Origin: Thermoplasma acidophilum DSM 1728
GTDB taxonomy: Archaea > Thermoplasmatota > Thermoplasmata > Thermoplasmatales > Thermoplasmataceae
Direction of reading: 5' to 3'
Assembly: GCF_000195915.1 (NCBI RefSeq)
Contig: NC_002578.1
Span: 124,001-188,000, forward strand
Length of the DNA stretch: 64,000 bases
In this document: one piece after another, positions 1 to 9,036 of the stretch
How the letters are laid out: each line of letters opens with the position of its first letter
Numbering within the stretch: the stretch's first letter is position 1
Notes under the pieces: generated by a model
Database searches by the model: none
Told to the model about the DNA's origin: nothing
What the model saw: only the letters and a program-made list of their open reading frames with translations
Made by a program: the position numbers and the translations under genes

Positions 1-3000
1 ACGGAGATACTCCACTATTCAAAATGGCTTACCGGACAGGTTATACCAGCTTTCAGGAATGATATGCTTGGAAATGATCTGGGGAGCGACAACGTTGAAC
101 TATTTACAAGCCCATTCTATCACCCGCTTACGCCGCTGCTACTGGCCAATAATATATCTGGACCGGATGGAACTATACAGAAAGCCTCTTATTACAGCGA
201 TGTGCTGGCTCAGATGAATATAAGCAGGGGTCAGTTCCACGAACTCTTTGGGCAGTGGCCATCAGGTATGTATGCCCCAGAGTTCACGGTATCATATCAG
301 ATGATGCAGGCCATAAATGAATCCGGAGCCATATGGAGCAACAGTGCTGAAGCAACCCTTCGTGCTTCCGGAATAAATGCGCTGGGATATGACTTTGGTA
401 ACGGTGGCAACGTATCCCAGATGATGAACCTTTACACCCCATACATAGCATTGGGACCAAACAACACCTCGGTTTACATGTTCTTCAGGGACGGGTACAT
501 ATCAAATAACTGGGCGTTCAACTACGGCAACCTGCCAACATGGACCGCAGTGGACAACATTATAAATTATCTCAAAGGGGTTTACAGCGCAATCCCGGCA
601 CAGTATCATCAGAGAACATTGGTAACAATCGGTATAGACGGAGAGAATTGGATGTTTATGTCTCCGTTCGCAGAGGATGGCGTTCCGTTTCTCGAGGATC
701 TCTATACAGCTCTGGAACAGAACTCTACATATATTCACACCGTTACGCCTGAACAGTTTATAAATCAGATTAAAAATGAGGGAATTAAACTACCAGTGAT
801 ACAGCACCTTGCTACCGCAGGCTGGAACAGCGGAAATGGAGAAGCTGCTCCCTATCAGAGCAATATATACCTTACGCAGTGGTCTGGGGATTCTGTTCAG
901 GACTTTTACTGGCAGGCACTAAATGAGGTAAGAAGTGAAGTTTTGACATATCAGAAGATAAACAATTTAACGCAATTGCAGAACTATTCATCTTTTGAAA
1001 ACAACCTTACCGCCAACAGCATTGAGGGCAATCTGACAAGGGCATGGAACGGCATCTACGCAGCAGAGGGAAGCGACTGGTTCTTCCAGATGGCTCCATG
1101 GACCATAAGCAGTTCGAACACGCTTCCATTTGACTACATTTTCAAAGGGGATCTTACATATGCGCTGAAGCAGATAGGCGCAAAGGTGCCGAATTATCTT
1201 ACACTTGGTTACACTCCACCTCTGGTTCCGACTTCGATGGGAAACTACACTGTTCAGCATTCCCCATCTCTGAACGGATACCCGGGTGAGACCATCAGCA
1301 CTCCCTACGGGATAGCTTCAACTCCGGTTGTGAGAAACCAGTGGAATGGCAGCATAGAGTACACCGATAACAACGCTTCGCATGGAGGCGTATCGCAGGT
1401 TGATATAGAGTACAATTCAACAACGCTGTTCGTTCAGGTCTACATAAACGGTCCAGCGTGGATTTACGGCATCGATCCGCTGAACAGCATTGGTGTCTAC
1501 ATTTCAATGCCTGATCCTACGATGGGAAGCAACATCAGCAATGACGTCCAGAGTTCTTCATTCTACACGGTAAATGGTTTGCAGAGTCTCGACTTTGCAG
1601 CCATGTACGCTGCTGTGATCAACGTGTCCTCGTTCAGTGATGGTGCGGGTTATTACAATTCATTCGTGTCGACCGGCCTTGACCACTGGTCTATTTTGCC
1701 ACATAATCCAAACATGATCGCCTTTGCCAGATCAGTGGTGCAGTTCGCCATTCCCATGTCTATGATCGGCATAGTGCCAGGCGAATCATTTGAGATGGGG
1801 GTGTATGCCTACGATGGGCAATGCAATATCAGCAGTTCGCTATCTCCAGTTTACATAGATATACCACAGTCCATCGCTGCTTATGTACTTGTATCCTCTA
1901 TACACAACACAGTTCCGCCAGTAGGGGATGGATATTACACCTATCCTGATCAGCCGACGCAGATACCTCCTGGATCGCTGAATCTTGAATACGTAAATGT
2001 ATCTGAGAATCAGTTCAATGTATTGTGGGCGTTCAAATATGCACAGCTCTGGAACATATGGAACGGGCCGCTTGGATTTTCTAACCAGATAATAAACATC
2101 TTCCTATCAAATGGAAGCACGTCTGGAAATACATACCTGGGAAGTGGACCGAACGCAGAATCCAGCATACCGTGGCAGAAGATGATATACATCTCTGGAT
2201 GGGCAACCTATGTGCAGACATTGACCGGTACCTATTCGAATGGAATACTCGTATCTGTAAACCTGTCGCTTGGCGAAATATATGTTACAATACCGATAGA
2301 ATACCTGGGGCAGAACTTTCTATCATATAGATACCTGATAGTTGCTGGATCTTACGATGGATACGGCGTGGATGGATGGAGGGTTGTTGACCAGTACAAC
2401 ACTACGAATGGTGGCTGGCAGGGCGGTGGAGGATCGCCACCATGGAGTTCTAATATATACACGTACATAGCCCCGGCTACCGTTGGTGAGGGAACGCTGA
2501 CCCAGCAGGAGGCGCTGTCGAACTTTTCTGTTGGACACTATGCCACTCTTGTCCCGATAACGCTTCCACCGTTGAATGAAACTTTGAGAATCTCGCTGGA
2601 GAAGGTAAATAGCATCGTATACGAATTTCCCAGTGTGATCAGATCCGGACGGAACTTTTACATGTACTTCATATCCAATATGAGCGGCTCGAACAGAGTC
2701 TACGTTTCTTCCACGAATGATTTCATCTCATGGAGCAAGCCAGTAGCGATACCTGGTACTGATGGCGCAGAGGATCTGAGTGTTTCATCCTGGATGGGGA
2801 ATGTGTATCTGGCATACATGCTTGGTTCGGAGATCATAATCGAGGTAGGCCATGGATCCATTTTCAGGCAGATTTACGTCATGCATTCCAGCGCGATCAG
2901 GATCAGCATCTATTCCTATGGTTTCACCGTCTATCTGCTCGAGAGCTTCAAGACAAGCAATGGTTACTATTACGCACTCGTGCATATAAGCAACGGACAT

Positions 3001-3606
3001 GTTACCAGCGAGATGATTCCTGTGATGGGCAGTTCTCCAGGTTCGCTAAGCGGTGCTATGGGCATGATCACAGTTTCGTACTACACCAAGAACATCGGTT
3101 ACGACGCATTGCATATCATTCTGATGAACAGGAATATGCGTACTGTCTTAAAATACAGTGCAAACATTCATGAAGATCTCACTGGGGGAATATCGGTTGC
3201 ATCCTCTCCATTTGGAATGCTTTTAGTGTCATATGTATCAACATCTGGTGAGTCTTACATGCTGAAAGTGGCAGCCATAAACCTGTTAATGAATAGTTGT
3301 TCAATGTATACTTACAATATAACATCATCAGCATTTGATATATCAAATCCATACATTGCATACACGCAGTTCGGAAGCATTATACTTGCATGGCATCAGG
3401 TGTACAACCTAAACAACACGGTGTTTGCAATGCGGTTAAATATGGGTACAATGCTTTTCAGCGATTTCTTTTCATCACCAATATTACAGCCGATCCCGTA
3501 TCTTTACCAGGAAGCATGCCCTTCATTCCTCAGTGTATACAACTTCGGTATTCCGCTGGAAATAGCCACCAGCAACTATAATCCAGAAAATATTGAAATT
3601 TATTAA
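1..3606 (+). CDS. GH57 family glucanase (amylopullulanase/glucodextranase-like), 5' end outside window
   Basis: The reading frame is open from base 1, so the gene begins upstream of the window and an apparent ATG at 64 is internal. Early residues (ELFTSPFYHPLTPLL; a GMYAPE segment near 268) match the conserved GH57 regions, and DGENW near 637-651 matches GH57 motif 4. This family hydrolyses alpha-glucans. After about 1290 the protein looks like the C-terminal DOMON/glucodextranase-type beta-sandwich modules. The last third (about 2580-3600) has repeating F-Y-M-Y/S-x-D/W-S strands resembling sialidase-type beta-propeller blades. It is rich in N-x-S/T and aromatic residues, as expected of a secreted acid-stable protein. 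It ends convergently 21 bp from the MalK-like gene. The GH57 call is firm; substrate and propeller are inferred. Confidence 0.82.
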   Translation, partial: TEILHYSKWLTGQVIPAFRNDMLGNDLGSDNVELFTSPFYHPLTPLLLANNISGPDGTIQKASYYSDVLAQMNISRGQFHELFGQWPSGMYAPEFTVSYQMMQAINESGAIWSNSAEATLRASGINALGYDFGNGGNVSQMMNLYTPYIALGPNNTSVYMFFRDGYISNNWAFNYGNLPTWTAVDNIINYLKGVYSAIPAQYHQRTLVTIGIDGENWMFMSPFAEDGVPFLEDLYTALEQNSTYIHTVTPEQFINQIKNEGIKLPVIQHLATAGWNSGNGEAAPYQSNIYLTQWSGDSVQDFYWQALNEVRSEVLTYQKINNLTQLQNYSSFENNLTANSIEGNLTRAWNGIYAAEGSDWFFQMAPWTISSSNTLPFDYIFKGDLTYALKQIGAKVPNYLTLGYTPPLVPTSMGNYTVQHSPSLNGYPGETISTPYGIASTPVVRNQWNGSIEYTDNNASHGGVSQVDIEYNSTTLFVQVYINGPAWIYGIDPLNSIGVYISMPDPTMGSNISNDVQSSSFYTVNGLQSLDFAAMYAAVINVSSFSDGAGYYNSFVSTGLDHWSILPHNPNMIAFARSVVQFAIPMSMIGIVPGESFEMGVYAYDGQCNISSSLSPVYIDIPQSIAAYVLVSSIHNTVPPVGDGYYTYPDQPTQIPPGSLNLEYVNVSENQFNVLWAFKYAQLWNIWNGPLGFSNQIINIFLSNGSTSGNTYLGSGPNAESSIPWQKMIYISGWATYVQTLTGTYSNGILVSVNLSLGEIYVTIPIEYLGQNFLSYRYLIVAGSYDGYGVDGWRVVDQYNTTNGGWQGGGGSPPWSSNIYTYIAPATVGEGTLTQQEALSNFSVGHYATLVPITLPPLNETLRISLEKVNSIVYEFPSVIRSGRNFYMYFISNMSGSNRVYVSSTNDFISWSKPVAIPGTDGAEDLSVSSWMGNVYLAYMLGSEIIIEVGHGSIFRQIYVMHSSAIRISIYSYGFTVYLLESFKTSNGYYYALVHISNGHVTSEMIPVMGSSPGSLSGAMGMITVSYYTKNIGYDALHIILMNRNMRTVLKYSANIHEDLTGGISVASSPFGMLLVSYVSTSGESYMLKVAAINLLMNSCSMYTYNITSSAFDISNPYIAYTQFGSIILAWHQVYNLNNTVFAMRLNMGTMLFSDFFSSPILQPIPYLYQEACPSFLSVYNFGIPLEIATSNYNPENIEIY

Positions 3607-3627
3607 TTCATAATTTTGCAGTCCGAA

Positions 3628-4743
3628 TCAGGCCTCGGCAACGCTTATCTTTTTTCCGTTCCACAGTAATTTTCCTGAGCTTTTGTCAAAGATGAGCAGC
3701 CTGTTATTCAGAGGTATCAGTTTAACCTCCTCGCCTATTCTTCTTTCTTGGAGCAAAGAAGTAGCTCTCACAATTCTTGTGCCAGTATTCTTCACGATAT
3801 AATACTCAAGCCGTCTCCGTCCAAGAGGCTGTATCGCTTCAAGCTCAGCAACGAAGCCTTCATCGCCTTCTCCAATATCCTCAGGTCTAATGCCTACAGT
3901 CACTTCAGCGACATTGTCTGGGAATTCCTGCCCTATGTCAAGCTTGAATTCGTTGATCCTCAGAATCTTATCACGGCCTTCGGTGACTATTGTTCCATCT
4001 ATGAAGTTTATTGGTGGATCTCCGACAAATCCAGCTATAAAGGTATTAGCAGGTGAATCATAGACATCCATAGGCCCTCCTACCTGTATGAGATTTCCCC
4101 TGTTTATAACGCCAACCCTATCGGCAAGTGTCATAGCCTCGATCTGATCATGAGTGACGTATATTGTTGTGATACCCAACTGCTCGTGCAATTTCTTCAA
4201 TTCAACTCTCATCGTGCCTCGCAGTTTCGCGTCGAGGTTCGATAATGGCTCATCCATGAGGAAAACAGCCGGCCTCCTAATGATTGCACGTCCCAGCGCA
4301 ACTCTTTGCCTCTGTCCCCCCGATATCTGTCCCGGTTTCATGTTTAAAATGCCCTCTATATCAAGTAGCTTAGCAACCTCCCTTACGCGTTCGTCTATCT
4401 CCTGTTTACTGATCTTCTGGATCTTGAGGGGAAATGCTATATTGTCGTAAACGGTCATGAAGGGATAAAGAGCATAGTTCTGGAAGACCATTGCCATATC
4501 CCTATCCTTCGGAGGAAAATCCGTGATTTCATACTCATCTAGGAATATATGACCGGAATCAACTTTCTCTAGTCCTGCTATTATCCTCAGCATGGTAGAT
4601 TTCCCAGAGCCGCTAGGGCCGAGAATAACAAAAAATTCACCATTGTTGATCGTGAGATTGATATCGAAAACACCTGTATGAGGTCCATTAGGCGAATTCT
4701 TTCCGAAATCTCTGGTTACATGTTCCAGCCTCACTACCGTCAT
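3628..4743 (-). CDS. Sugar ABC transporter ATP-binding protein, MalK/UgpC type
   Basis: Membrane-associated ATPase energising carbohydrate import. Walker A GPSGSGKST is at residues 42-50, the Q-loop Q88, the signature SGGQRQR at 141-147, Walker B FLMDEP at 161-166 and the H-loop His at 198. Residues from about 240 to 371 form the MOBE/TOBE regulatory domain typical of MalK-like proteins, and the length of 371 aa is normal. No permease or binding protein adjoins it here, so partners may lie outside the window or it may serve a shared role. The convergent GH57 glucanase and nearby TrmB regulator suggest maltodextrin-type substrates. Start ATG 4743 lies about 29 nt below a TATA box. Confidence 0.9.
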   Translation of the reverse strand: MTVVRLEHVTRDFGKNSPNGPHTGVFDINLTINNGEFFVILGPSGSGKSTMLRIIAGLEKVDSGHIFLDEYEITDFPPKDRDMAMVFQNYALYPFMTVYDNIAFPLKIQKISKQEIDERVREVAKLLDIEGILNMKPGQISGGQRQRVALGRAIIRRPAVFLMDEPLSNLDAKLRGTMRVELKKLHEQLGITTIYVTHDQIEAMTLADRVGVINRGNLIQVGGPMDVYDSPANTFIAGFVGDPPINFIDGTIVTEGRDKILRINEFKLDIGQEFPDNVAEVTVGIRPEDIGEGDEGFVAELEAIQPLGRRRLEYYIVKNTGTRIVRATSLLQERRIGEEVKLIPLNNRLLIFDKSSGKLLWNGKKISVAEA

Positions 4744-4765
4744 GATGATAGTGTAGTCTTAACAG

Positions 4766-4780
4766 ATAATTTAAACTTTT
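4766..4780 (-). promoter_or_regulatory. TATA-type promoter of the MalK-like gene
   Basis: On the minus strand the A/T-rich element reads aaaagtttaaattat, with its centre about 29 nt upstream of ATG 4743. This fits an archaeal promoter giving a leaderless or nearly leaderless mRNA. Confidence 0.5.
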
Positions 4781-4823
4781 GTAATTTATGCTTCCATGCG
4801 TGGTATGTCATTAAGATTTCAAT

Positions 4824-5174
4824 TTATAACGAATCCTGGCTATTCGTTACATAGTACGAATTATATGTCATCAGCCATTTTGAACCCCATGCCTTCAGAT
4901 CGTTGAGAACTACCTTCAGATCCATCCCCTTTTGTGTTAGCGAATACATGACACGAAAAGGCTGTGTCGAAACTACATTTCTAGCTATGATGCCTTTTTC
5001 CTGAAGCCTTTTGAGCGTATTGGAAAGCGTTTTAGGACTCATGTTCCCCGCCATTCTGAGCATGTCATTGAATCCAAGGCTGCCGTCAGAAAGAAATCTT
5101 ATCACAAGTAGATCATTCTCGTTTCCGACCTCTCTAATTGCCTCCACTATGGGGCATGTTTCGCCTTTGTCCAA
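4824..5174 (-). CDS. HxlR-family winged-helix transcriptional regulator
   Basis: A 116-aa protein with the HxlR pattern: a Cys near the N-terminus (C7, often the redox/aldehyde sensor), a helix-turn-helix with F-N-D-M followed by M-S-P-K-T-L-S-N-T-L-K-R-L, then a wing with R-V-M-Y-S-L-T-Q-K-G and the L-K-A-W-G segment. It probably binds DNA as a dimer. Start is TTG 5174, about 27 nt downstream of a TATA-like element (5194-5208, minus strand) and also preceded by ggtggtg. It is divergent from yceI-pirin, so these two genes are plausible targets. The family is clear; the regulon is inferred. Confidence 0.88.
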   Translation of the reverse strand: MDKGETCPIVEAIREVGNENDLLVIRFLSDGSLGFNDMLRMAGNMSPKTLSNTLKRLQEKGIIARNVVSTQPFRVMYSLTQKGMDLKVVLNDLKAWGSKWLMTYNSYYVTNSQDSL

Positions 5175-5279
5175 TCACACCACCTTTATTAATGTGGGTA
5201 TAGTTAGTGAACATAGAGTTATTTAAAATATTTAAATGTTTATTCTATATCAGCTTCAGTAAATGTAGTAGGTGAAAAA

Positions 5280-5822
5280 ATGGAAGTACTTAAGACATGG
5301 ATGGCGGATCCCGTGCATTCGAACGTTGAGTTCGTGGTAAGGCACATGATGATATCCCGTGTAAGGGGCAGCTTCAAGAAGTTTGAGATAGCGTTTAACG
5401 GTGATCCGGAGAATCTGGAAAGCGGAAAGGCCACCGCAAAGATAGAGGTCGCAAGCGTCTTCACCGGCGATAATGGCAGGGACGACGATCTAAGGTCCTC
5501 GAATTTCTTTGAGATCTCGAAATATCCATACATAACATTCGAGTCAACAAAGATAGAGAAGGTATCCGGCGATCAGTACAAGGTGCATGGAAATCTTACG
5601 ATAAAGAATGTCACAAAAGAAGTAATATTTGATGGAGAGCTGGGTGGAAAACTCAAAGATCCTTACGGAAATCAGAGATTCGGATTTTCTGCTACAGCCT
5701 CTATCAATCGCAGGGAGTTCGGGCTCACATGGAACATGGTGCTTGACAATGGTGGCGTGATGGTTGGTGATGTGGTTAAGGTGGAACTTGCGCTGGAAAT
5801 GGTGGAGATGAAACAGAGTTGA
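5280..5822 (+). CDS. YceI-like family protein (lipocalin-like beta-barrel)
   Basis: 180 aa spanning the whole YceI domain: the opening W-x-x-D-P-x-H-S-x-V-E-F-x-V-R-H-M-M, the R-D-D-D-L-R-S-x-x-F-F-x-x-x-K-Y-P-x-I-x-F-x-S segment and the final R-x-x-F-G-L-x-W. Members bind isoprenoid or amide lipids in a barrel. No signal peptide is seen, so a cytoplasmic role is likely. GGTGA at 5271-5275 sits 4 nt before ATG, and the TATA-like box (5226-5236) is about 50 nt upstream, so this is a leadered gene. Its TGA overlaps the TTG of the pirin gene, implying translational coupling. It may respond to the divergent HxlR regulator. Confidence 0.88.
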   Translation: MEVLKTWMADPVHSNVEFVVRHMMISRVRGSFKKFEIAFNGDPENLESGKATAKIEVASVFTGDNGRDDDLRSSNFFEISKYPYITFESTKIEKVSGDQYKVHGNLTIKNVTKEVIFDGELGGKLKDPYGNQRFGFSATASINRREFGLTWNMVLDNGGVMVGDVVKVELALEMVEMKQS

Positions 5823-6733
5823 AGGCAAAGATACCAGAGTACGTGTTCGAGGGATCGGTTACATACGATGGTGCTGGGGTCAAGCTGCGGAGAATGTTCG
5901 GATCTCAAAGAACCACAGCCATAACCGATCCTTTTCTTTTAATGGATATGTTCGGCTCTGATAACAGGGCCGACTACGATAACGGTTTTCCATGGCACCC
6001 GCATAGGGGTATAGAAACGATCACGTATCAGATCAAAGGCAAGACTTTCCATGAGGACAGCGAAGGGCACAGGGGCATCATTGCGCCAGGCGAGATACAA
6101 TGGATGACCGCAGGCAGCGGAATATTCCATGAGGAGATGCCAAAGCCGATTTACTACGGAGAGGAGAATAAGTATCGGGAGAGGAACGATTCCAATGCTG
6201 GAATACAGCTGTGGCTCAATATGCCAGCATCTTCAAAGATGGCGGATCCGGCCTACAGGTCAATAAGATCGGATCAGATACCTCAAATTTCAGATGACTA
6301 TGGAAATCGTATAAGGATCGTTGCGGGTACGGTGAACAGGGTAAGCGGAGCACTAAACGAGAATTTCCAGTATGATCTCATGCAGAGAATCGATCCATAT
6401 TACGTAGAGATACTAATGGAACCAGACACTAGAACCAGCTTGTCTGTTCCAGAAGGGCATCGCGCTATAATGGCCATTGTAGAGGGTAGCATTAGGGTTA
6501 ATGGATCCACCTTCAATGAAAAAAACGTCGCGGTGCTCTCAAAGGAAGGGACTGATATATTCATCGATTCGCAGGCAAATTCTAGGTTGATATTTCTGGC
6601 TGGCAAACCGCTCAATGAGCCCATAGCATGGTACGGGCCTATAGTCATGAACACTAGGGATCAGCTGATCCAGGCATTCAATGAACTCCAGGAAGGAAAA
6701 TTTGTAAAGAATAGGAATCCGGTTTGGCAGTGA
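5819..6733 (+). CDS. Pirin family protein (cupin, possible quercetinase)
   Basis: 304 aa with the two-cupin pirin architecture. The N-terminal metal site is visible: W-H60-P-H62-R-G-I-E-T and G-I-F-H104-E-E106-M, matching the three His and one Glu that bind iron in pirins. Start TTG 5819 overlaps the yceI stop (ttga), which indicates a bicistronic unit. Pirins act as dioxygenase-like enzymes or redox sensors; which of these applies cannot be told from the sequence. The C-terminal cupin runs to residue ~285 and ends with an N-x-R-x-Q-L-I-Q-A-F helix usual for the family. Confidence 0.9.
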   Translation: MKAKIPEYVFEGSVTYDGAGVKLRRMFGSQRTTAITDPFLLMDMFGSDNRADYDNGFPWHPHRGIETITYQIKGKTFHEDSEGHRGIIAPGEIQWMTAGSGIFHEEMPKPIYYGEENKYRERNDSNAGIQLWLNMPASSKMADPAYRSIRSDQIPQISDDYGNRIRIVAGTVNRVSGALNENFQYDLMQRIDPYYVEILMEPDTRTSLSVPEGHRAIMAIVEGSIRVNGSTFNEKNVAVLSKEGTDIFIDSQANSRLIFLAGKPLNEPIAWYGPIVMNTRDQLIQAFNELQEGKFVKNRNPVWQ

Positions 6734-6792
6734 GATATAACGCGAAACGATATCACATGCGTTGTTTCTTTTTTGTGAGGTATTCACATATC

Positions 6793-6852
6793 CGGTGTTC
6801 CTAAGAGGAAATATTAAGTCTTCATGGATTTGTGCCATTTTTGGAAACACCG
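6793..6852. repeat. Imperfect inverted repeat between convergent genes
   Basis: CGGTGTTCC at 6793-6801 pairs with GGAAACACCG at 6843-6852 (one bulged A), enclosing about 41 bp. It lies between the 3' ends of pirin and the TrmB-like gene. It could fold in read-through transcripts or be the end pair of a tiny mobile element. Confidence 0.35.
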
Positions 6853-6894
6853 ACTCATCTTAAAATAAGCGTAATTGTAGTATAAAAAAGCCCT

Positions 6895-7941
6895 CTACTG
6901 CTTCTGCGATATCGCCTGTTTGTTGGGTATCCAGACGTTCATTGTGAGTGTTTCAAGCTTTATATCCTCCATTCTGGCAGTTTTTCCGCCCACAGAATAC
7001 ACCCTTTCGTTGTCCTTGATGAAGAAGGTATGCTTGAACCCTGGTATGAGGTCTATTCCGGTTATTGTGCCCTCTATTTTCACCTGTCCCGTGGCACTGT
7101 AGCCCGTGACGATTCCGGATACGCTGTAAGATCTCTTGAAAAACGAATCAATTGCTTCACAGCTCAGCCATGCGGTGGAAAATTTTATGTTCTGCCTCAC
7201 CGGAAAGTCATGGAACATGTCTGAAGGGCCCCAAATTGTGTGGTAGAAATAATAGTTCAGTATATGTATGAGCTCGTTCTCGTCAAAGTAAAGAGCATAT
7301 CCCTCGGAATCCTCAGTGCTCTCAACGTTGATCAGGCCATGCTTTCTGTCAGCGATCATTACCTGTGAAGCTGACCCTCTCCTGATTCTGATCACTATAT
7401 CCTCTGGAAAGGTCCTTAGAAAGTCCAACTCAGCATCGGGAAACGCCACTATCACAACGGTTATTCCGCGCTTTGCCGCATCTATGAAATACTTTTTCAG
7501 ATACCTGATATTCTCATAATTGAGTGAGGCTATGAGTTCATTTTCGGCCTCATTTATCACATCCTTCATCTTCTCTCTGATCTGAAAATTGTTCTTGATC
7601 ATCCAAAGATAGGGGTTGCTTTCTTTGAATTTCTTCTGCTGCTCTATATAGCTCTCAATCCTTTTCTTATAATCCCTTATTTCAATAAGCTTTCTATCGA
7701 TAAAATTGTCGATGGGTACAGCCCGGTAAATCTTCCTCTTTCCTGGACTGACCTCCACAGCGCCCTTGGATTCAAGGCTTTCAAATATGTCATAAACTCT
7801 GGGTTGCGGCACCTTTGACAGTTTTGCCGTTTCCGTTGCACTGTTTGGGCCATAGATCAGGAGTGTTTTGTAAACCTTTATCTCGTAAGGTGTCAGTCCA
7901 AGCTTTGACAGATAAGAAAAAGCATCCTCCTCTTCATTCAT
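6895..7941 (-). CDS. TrmB-family sugar-responsive transcriptional regulator
   Basis: 348 aa. Residues 8-80 form the TrmB winged helix (L-G-L-T-P-Y-E-I-K-V-Y, then V-P-Q-P-R-V-Y-D-I-F-E-S-L). A short coiled coil follows at about 82-115, then the sugar-binding domain with A-L-Y-F-D-E-N-E-L-I and Y-F-Y-H-T-I-W. TrmB proteins repress or activate sugar ABC importers and glycolytic genes according to bound maltose or trehalose. The gene lies amid two sugar ABC ATPases and amylases, which are the likely regulon. It has its own TATA-like box (about 7961-7972) overlapping the end of the upstream cupin gene; ATG 7941 fits 25 nt spacing. Confidence 0.9.
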   Translation of the reverse strand: MNEEEDAFSYLSKLGLTPYEIKVYKTLLIYGPNSATETAKLSKVPQPRVYDIFESLESKGAVEVSPGKRKIYRAVPIDNFIDRKLIEIRDYKKRIESYIEQQKKFKESNPYLWMIKNNFQIREKMKDVINEAENELIASLNYENIRYLKKYFIDAAKRGITVVIVAFPDAELDFLRTFPEDIVIRIRRGSASQVMIADRKHGLINVESTEDSEGYALYFDENELIHILNYYFYHTIWGPSDMFHDFPVRQNIKFSTAWLSCEAIDSFFKRSYSVSGIVTGYSATGQVKIEGTITGIDLIPGFKHTFFIKDNERVYSVGGKTARMEDIKLETLTMNVWIPNKQAISQKQ

Positions 7942-7974
7942 AAATGTATATTATATGGACAAATTAATATTTTT

Positions 7975-8343
7975 TTATTCTCCAAGTATCATCTTCGCTG
8001 CTTTTATCGGTACAACGCAGATCATTCTGGTGTCCTCTTCTGCGTCCATTCCATGTTCTACGTTTGGAGGAATGAATATGAAGTCATCCGCTTTCGCAAC
8101 ATACATCTTACCATCAAGTTGAACTCTTACTCTGCCGGATATGATGAATATCTCGTGTTCATAATCATGATGGTGGTGCGGCGTTGATTTTCCCTTCTTC
8201 ACGGTTATCAGTCTCATCGAATAATTTTCAGCGCCGTCTCTATGCGTAATCAGCCATCTTATTGTTGCACCTCCGTCCATCGGCATATCTTCAGCATCAT
8301 TTGAATGGTGAACGAATCCAGATTTCTCAACAACTTTCTCCAT
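7975..8343 (-). CDS. Small cupin-fold protein
   Basis: 122 aa with a single cupin barrel. Motif 1 is G-K-S-T-P-H-H-H-H-D-Y-E-H-E followed by F-I-I-S-G (residues 51-70), and motif 2 is F-I-P-P-N-V-E-H with H97. The His/Glu set should bind a metal. A longer version starting at GTG 8361 is possible, but a TATA box at 8364-8373 (minus strand) lies about 26 nt before ATG 8343 and would overlap the longer start, so ATG 8343 is chosen. Substrate is unknown. It is 33 nt upstream of the TrmB-like gene and divergent from the Mo oxidoreductase. Confidence 0.8.
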   Translation of the reverse strand: MEKVVEKSGFVHHSNDAEDMPMDGGATIRWLITHRDGAENYSMRLITVKKGKSTPHHHHDYEHEIFIISGRVRVQLDGKMYVAKADDFIFIPPNVEHGMDAEEDTRMICVVPIKAAKMILGE

Positions 8344-8363
8344 ATAATATGATCCGGCCACGG

Positions 8364-8408
8364 TATATATAAATTGTCTAGCTTGGCTTTAGATCAATGA
8401 TATATATA
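8364..8408. promoter_or_regulatory. Divergent promoter pair with two TATA boxes
   Basis: Two TATA elements face opposite ways: tttatatata (minus, 8364-8373) serves the cupin ATG 8343, and atatatata (plus, 8400-8408) serves ATG 8428. Each is 24-26 nt from its start codon, which fixes both starts and implies leaderless mRNAs. Confidence 0.6.
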
Positions 8409-8427
8409 AGCTGTGTATAGAAAATTT

Positions 8428-9036
8428 ATGGAAAGAGTAACTGTCAAAAACCCTGGCCAGAGGTATATATCAAATTTCATAATATATGATGCACTAGGAG
8501 AACCGGAGATAGATCTCAAAAAGTGGAGACTTTGCGTTGAAGGTTTGGTCAAGGAGAAGAAATGCTACAGTTTCGATGATCTGGAAAGGATGCCGCACAT
8601 AAACTACACAGCGGATTTTAACTGCGTTACCAAGTGGTCAATAAAGGATGTTGTGTGGGAAGGCCCGTCACTATCGGCACTCATAAGGGAAAGTGATCCG
8701 GATCAGAGGGCGAAATGGATTATGTTCTGGTCTGCGGACGGTTATTCCACGCCGGTGCCATTGGAATACGCCTTATCAGACAGATCCCTAATTGCCATAA
8801 AGATGAATGGATCCCATCTGAAGAGGGAGAACGGATTTCCTGCAAGGCCATTCATACCGGATCTCTATGGCTGGAAGAGCGCTAAATGGCTCACTTCTAT
8901 TGAACTCATAGAGGATTACAAGGACGGATACTGGGAACAGTATGGATACCATGAGGTGGGCCGTGTGGAAGATGAGGAACGTTTCAAGGGATTCACCTGG
9001 AGGAGCATAAGGCGAAACTCACGGAGATCAGACTGA
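8428..9036 (+). CDS. Molybdopterin-dependent oxidoreductase, sulfite oxidase/YedY-like domain
   Basis: 202 aa covering one oxidoreductase molybdopterin-binding domain. F-N-C66-V-T-K-W holds the Cys expected to ligate Mo, and later W-x-S-A-D-G-Y and G-F-P-A-R-P-F-I-P-D-L-Y-G-W-K are hallmark segments of the sulfite oxidase/MsrP group. No twin-arginine signal, haem domain or dimerisation domain is present, so it is a minimal, probably cytoplasmic form. ATG 8428 is preferred over GTG 8413 because of the TATA spacing. The 3' end overlaps the convergent MFS gene by 9 bp. Natural substrate unknown. Confidence 0.83.
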   Translation: MERVTVKNPGQRYISNFIIYDALGEPEIDLKKWRLCVEGLVKEKKCYSFDDLERMPHINYTADFNCVTKWSIKDVVWEGPSLSALIRESDPDQRAKWIMFWSADGYSTPVPLEYALSDRSLIAIKMNGSHLKRENGFPARPFIPDLYGWKSAKWLTSIELIEDYKDGYWEQYGYHEVGRVEDEERFKGFTWRSIRRNSRRSD

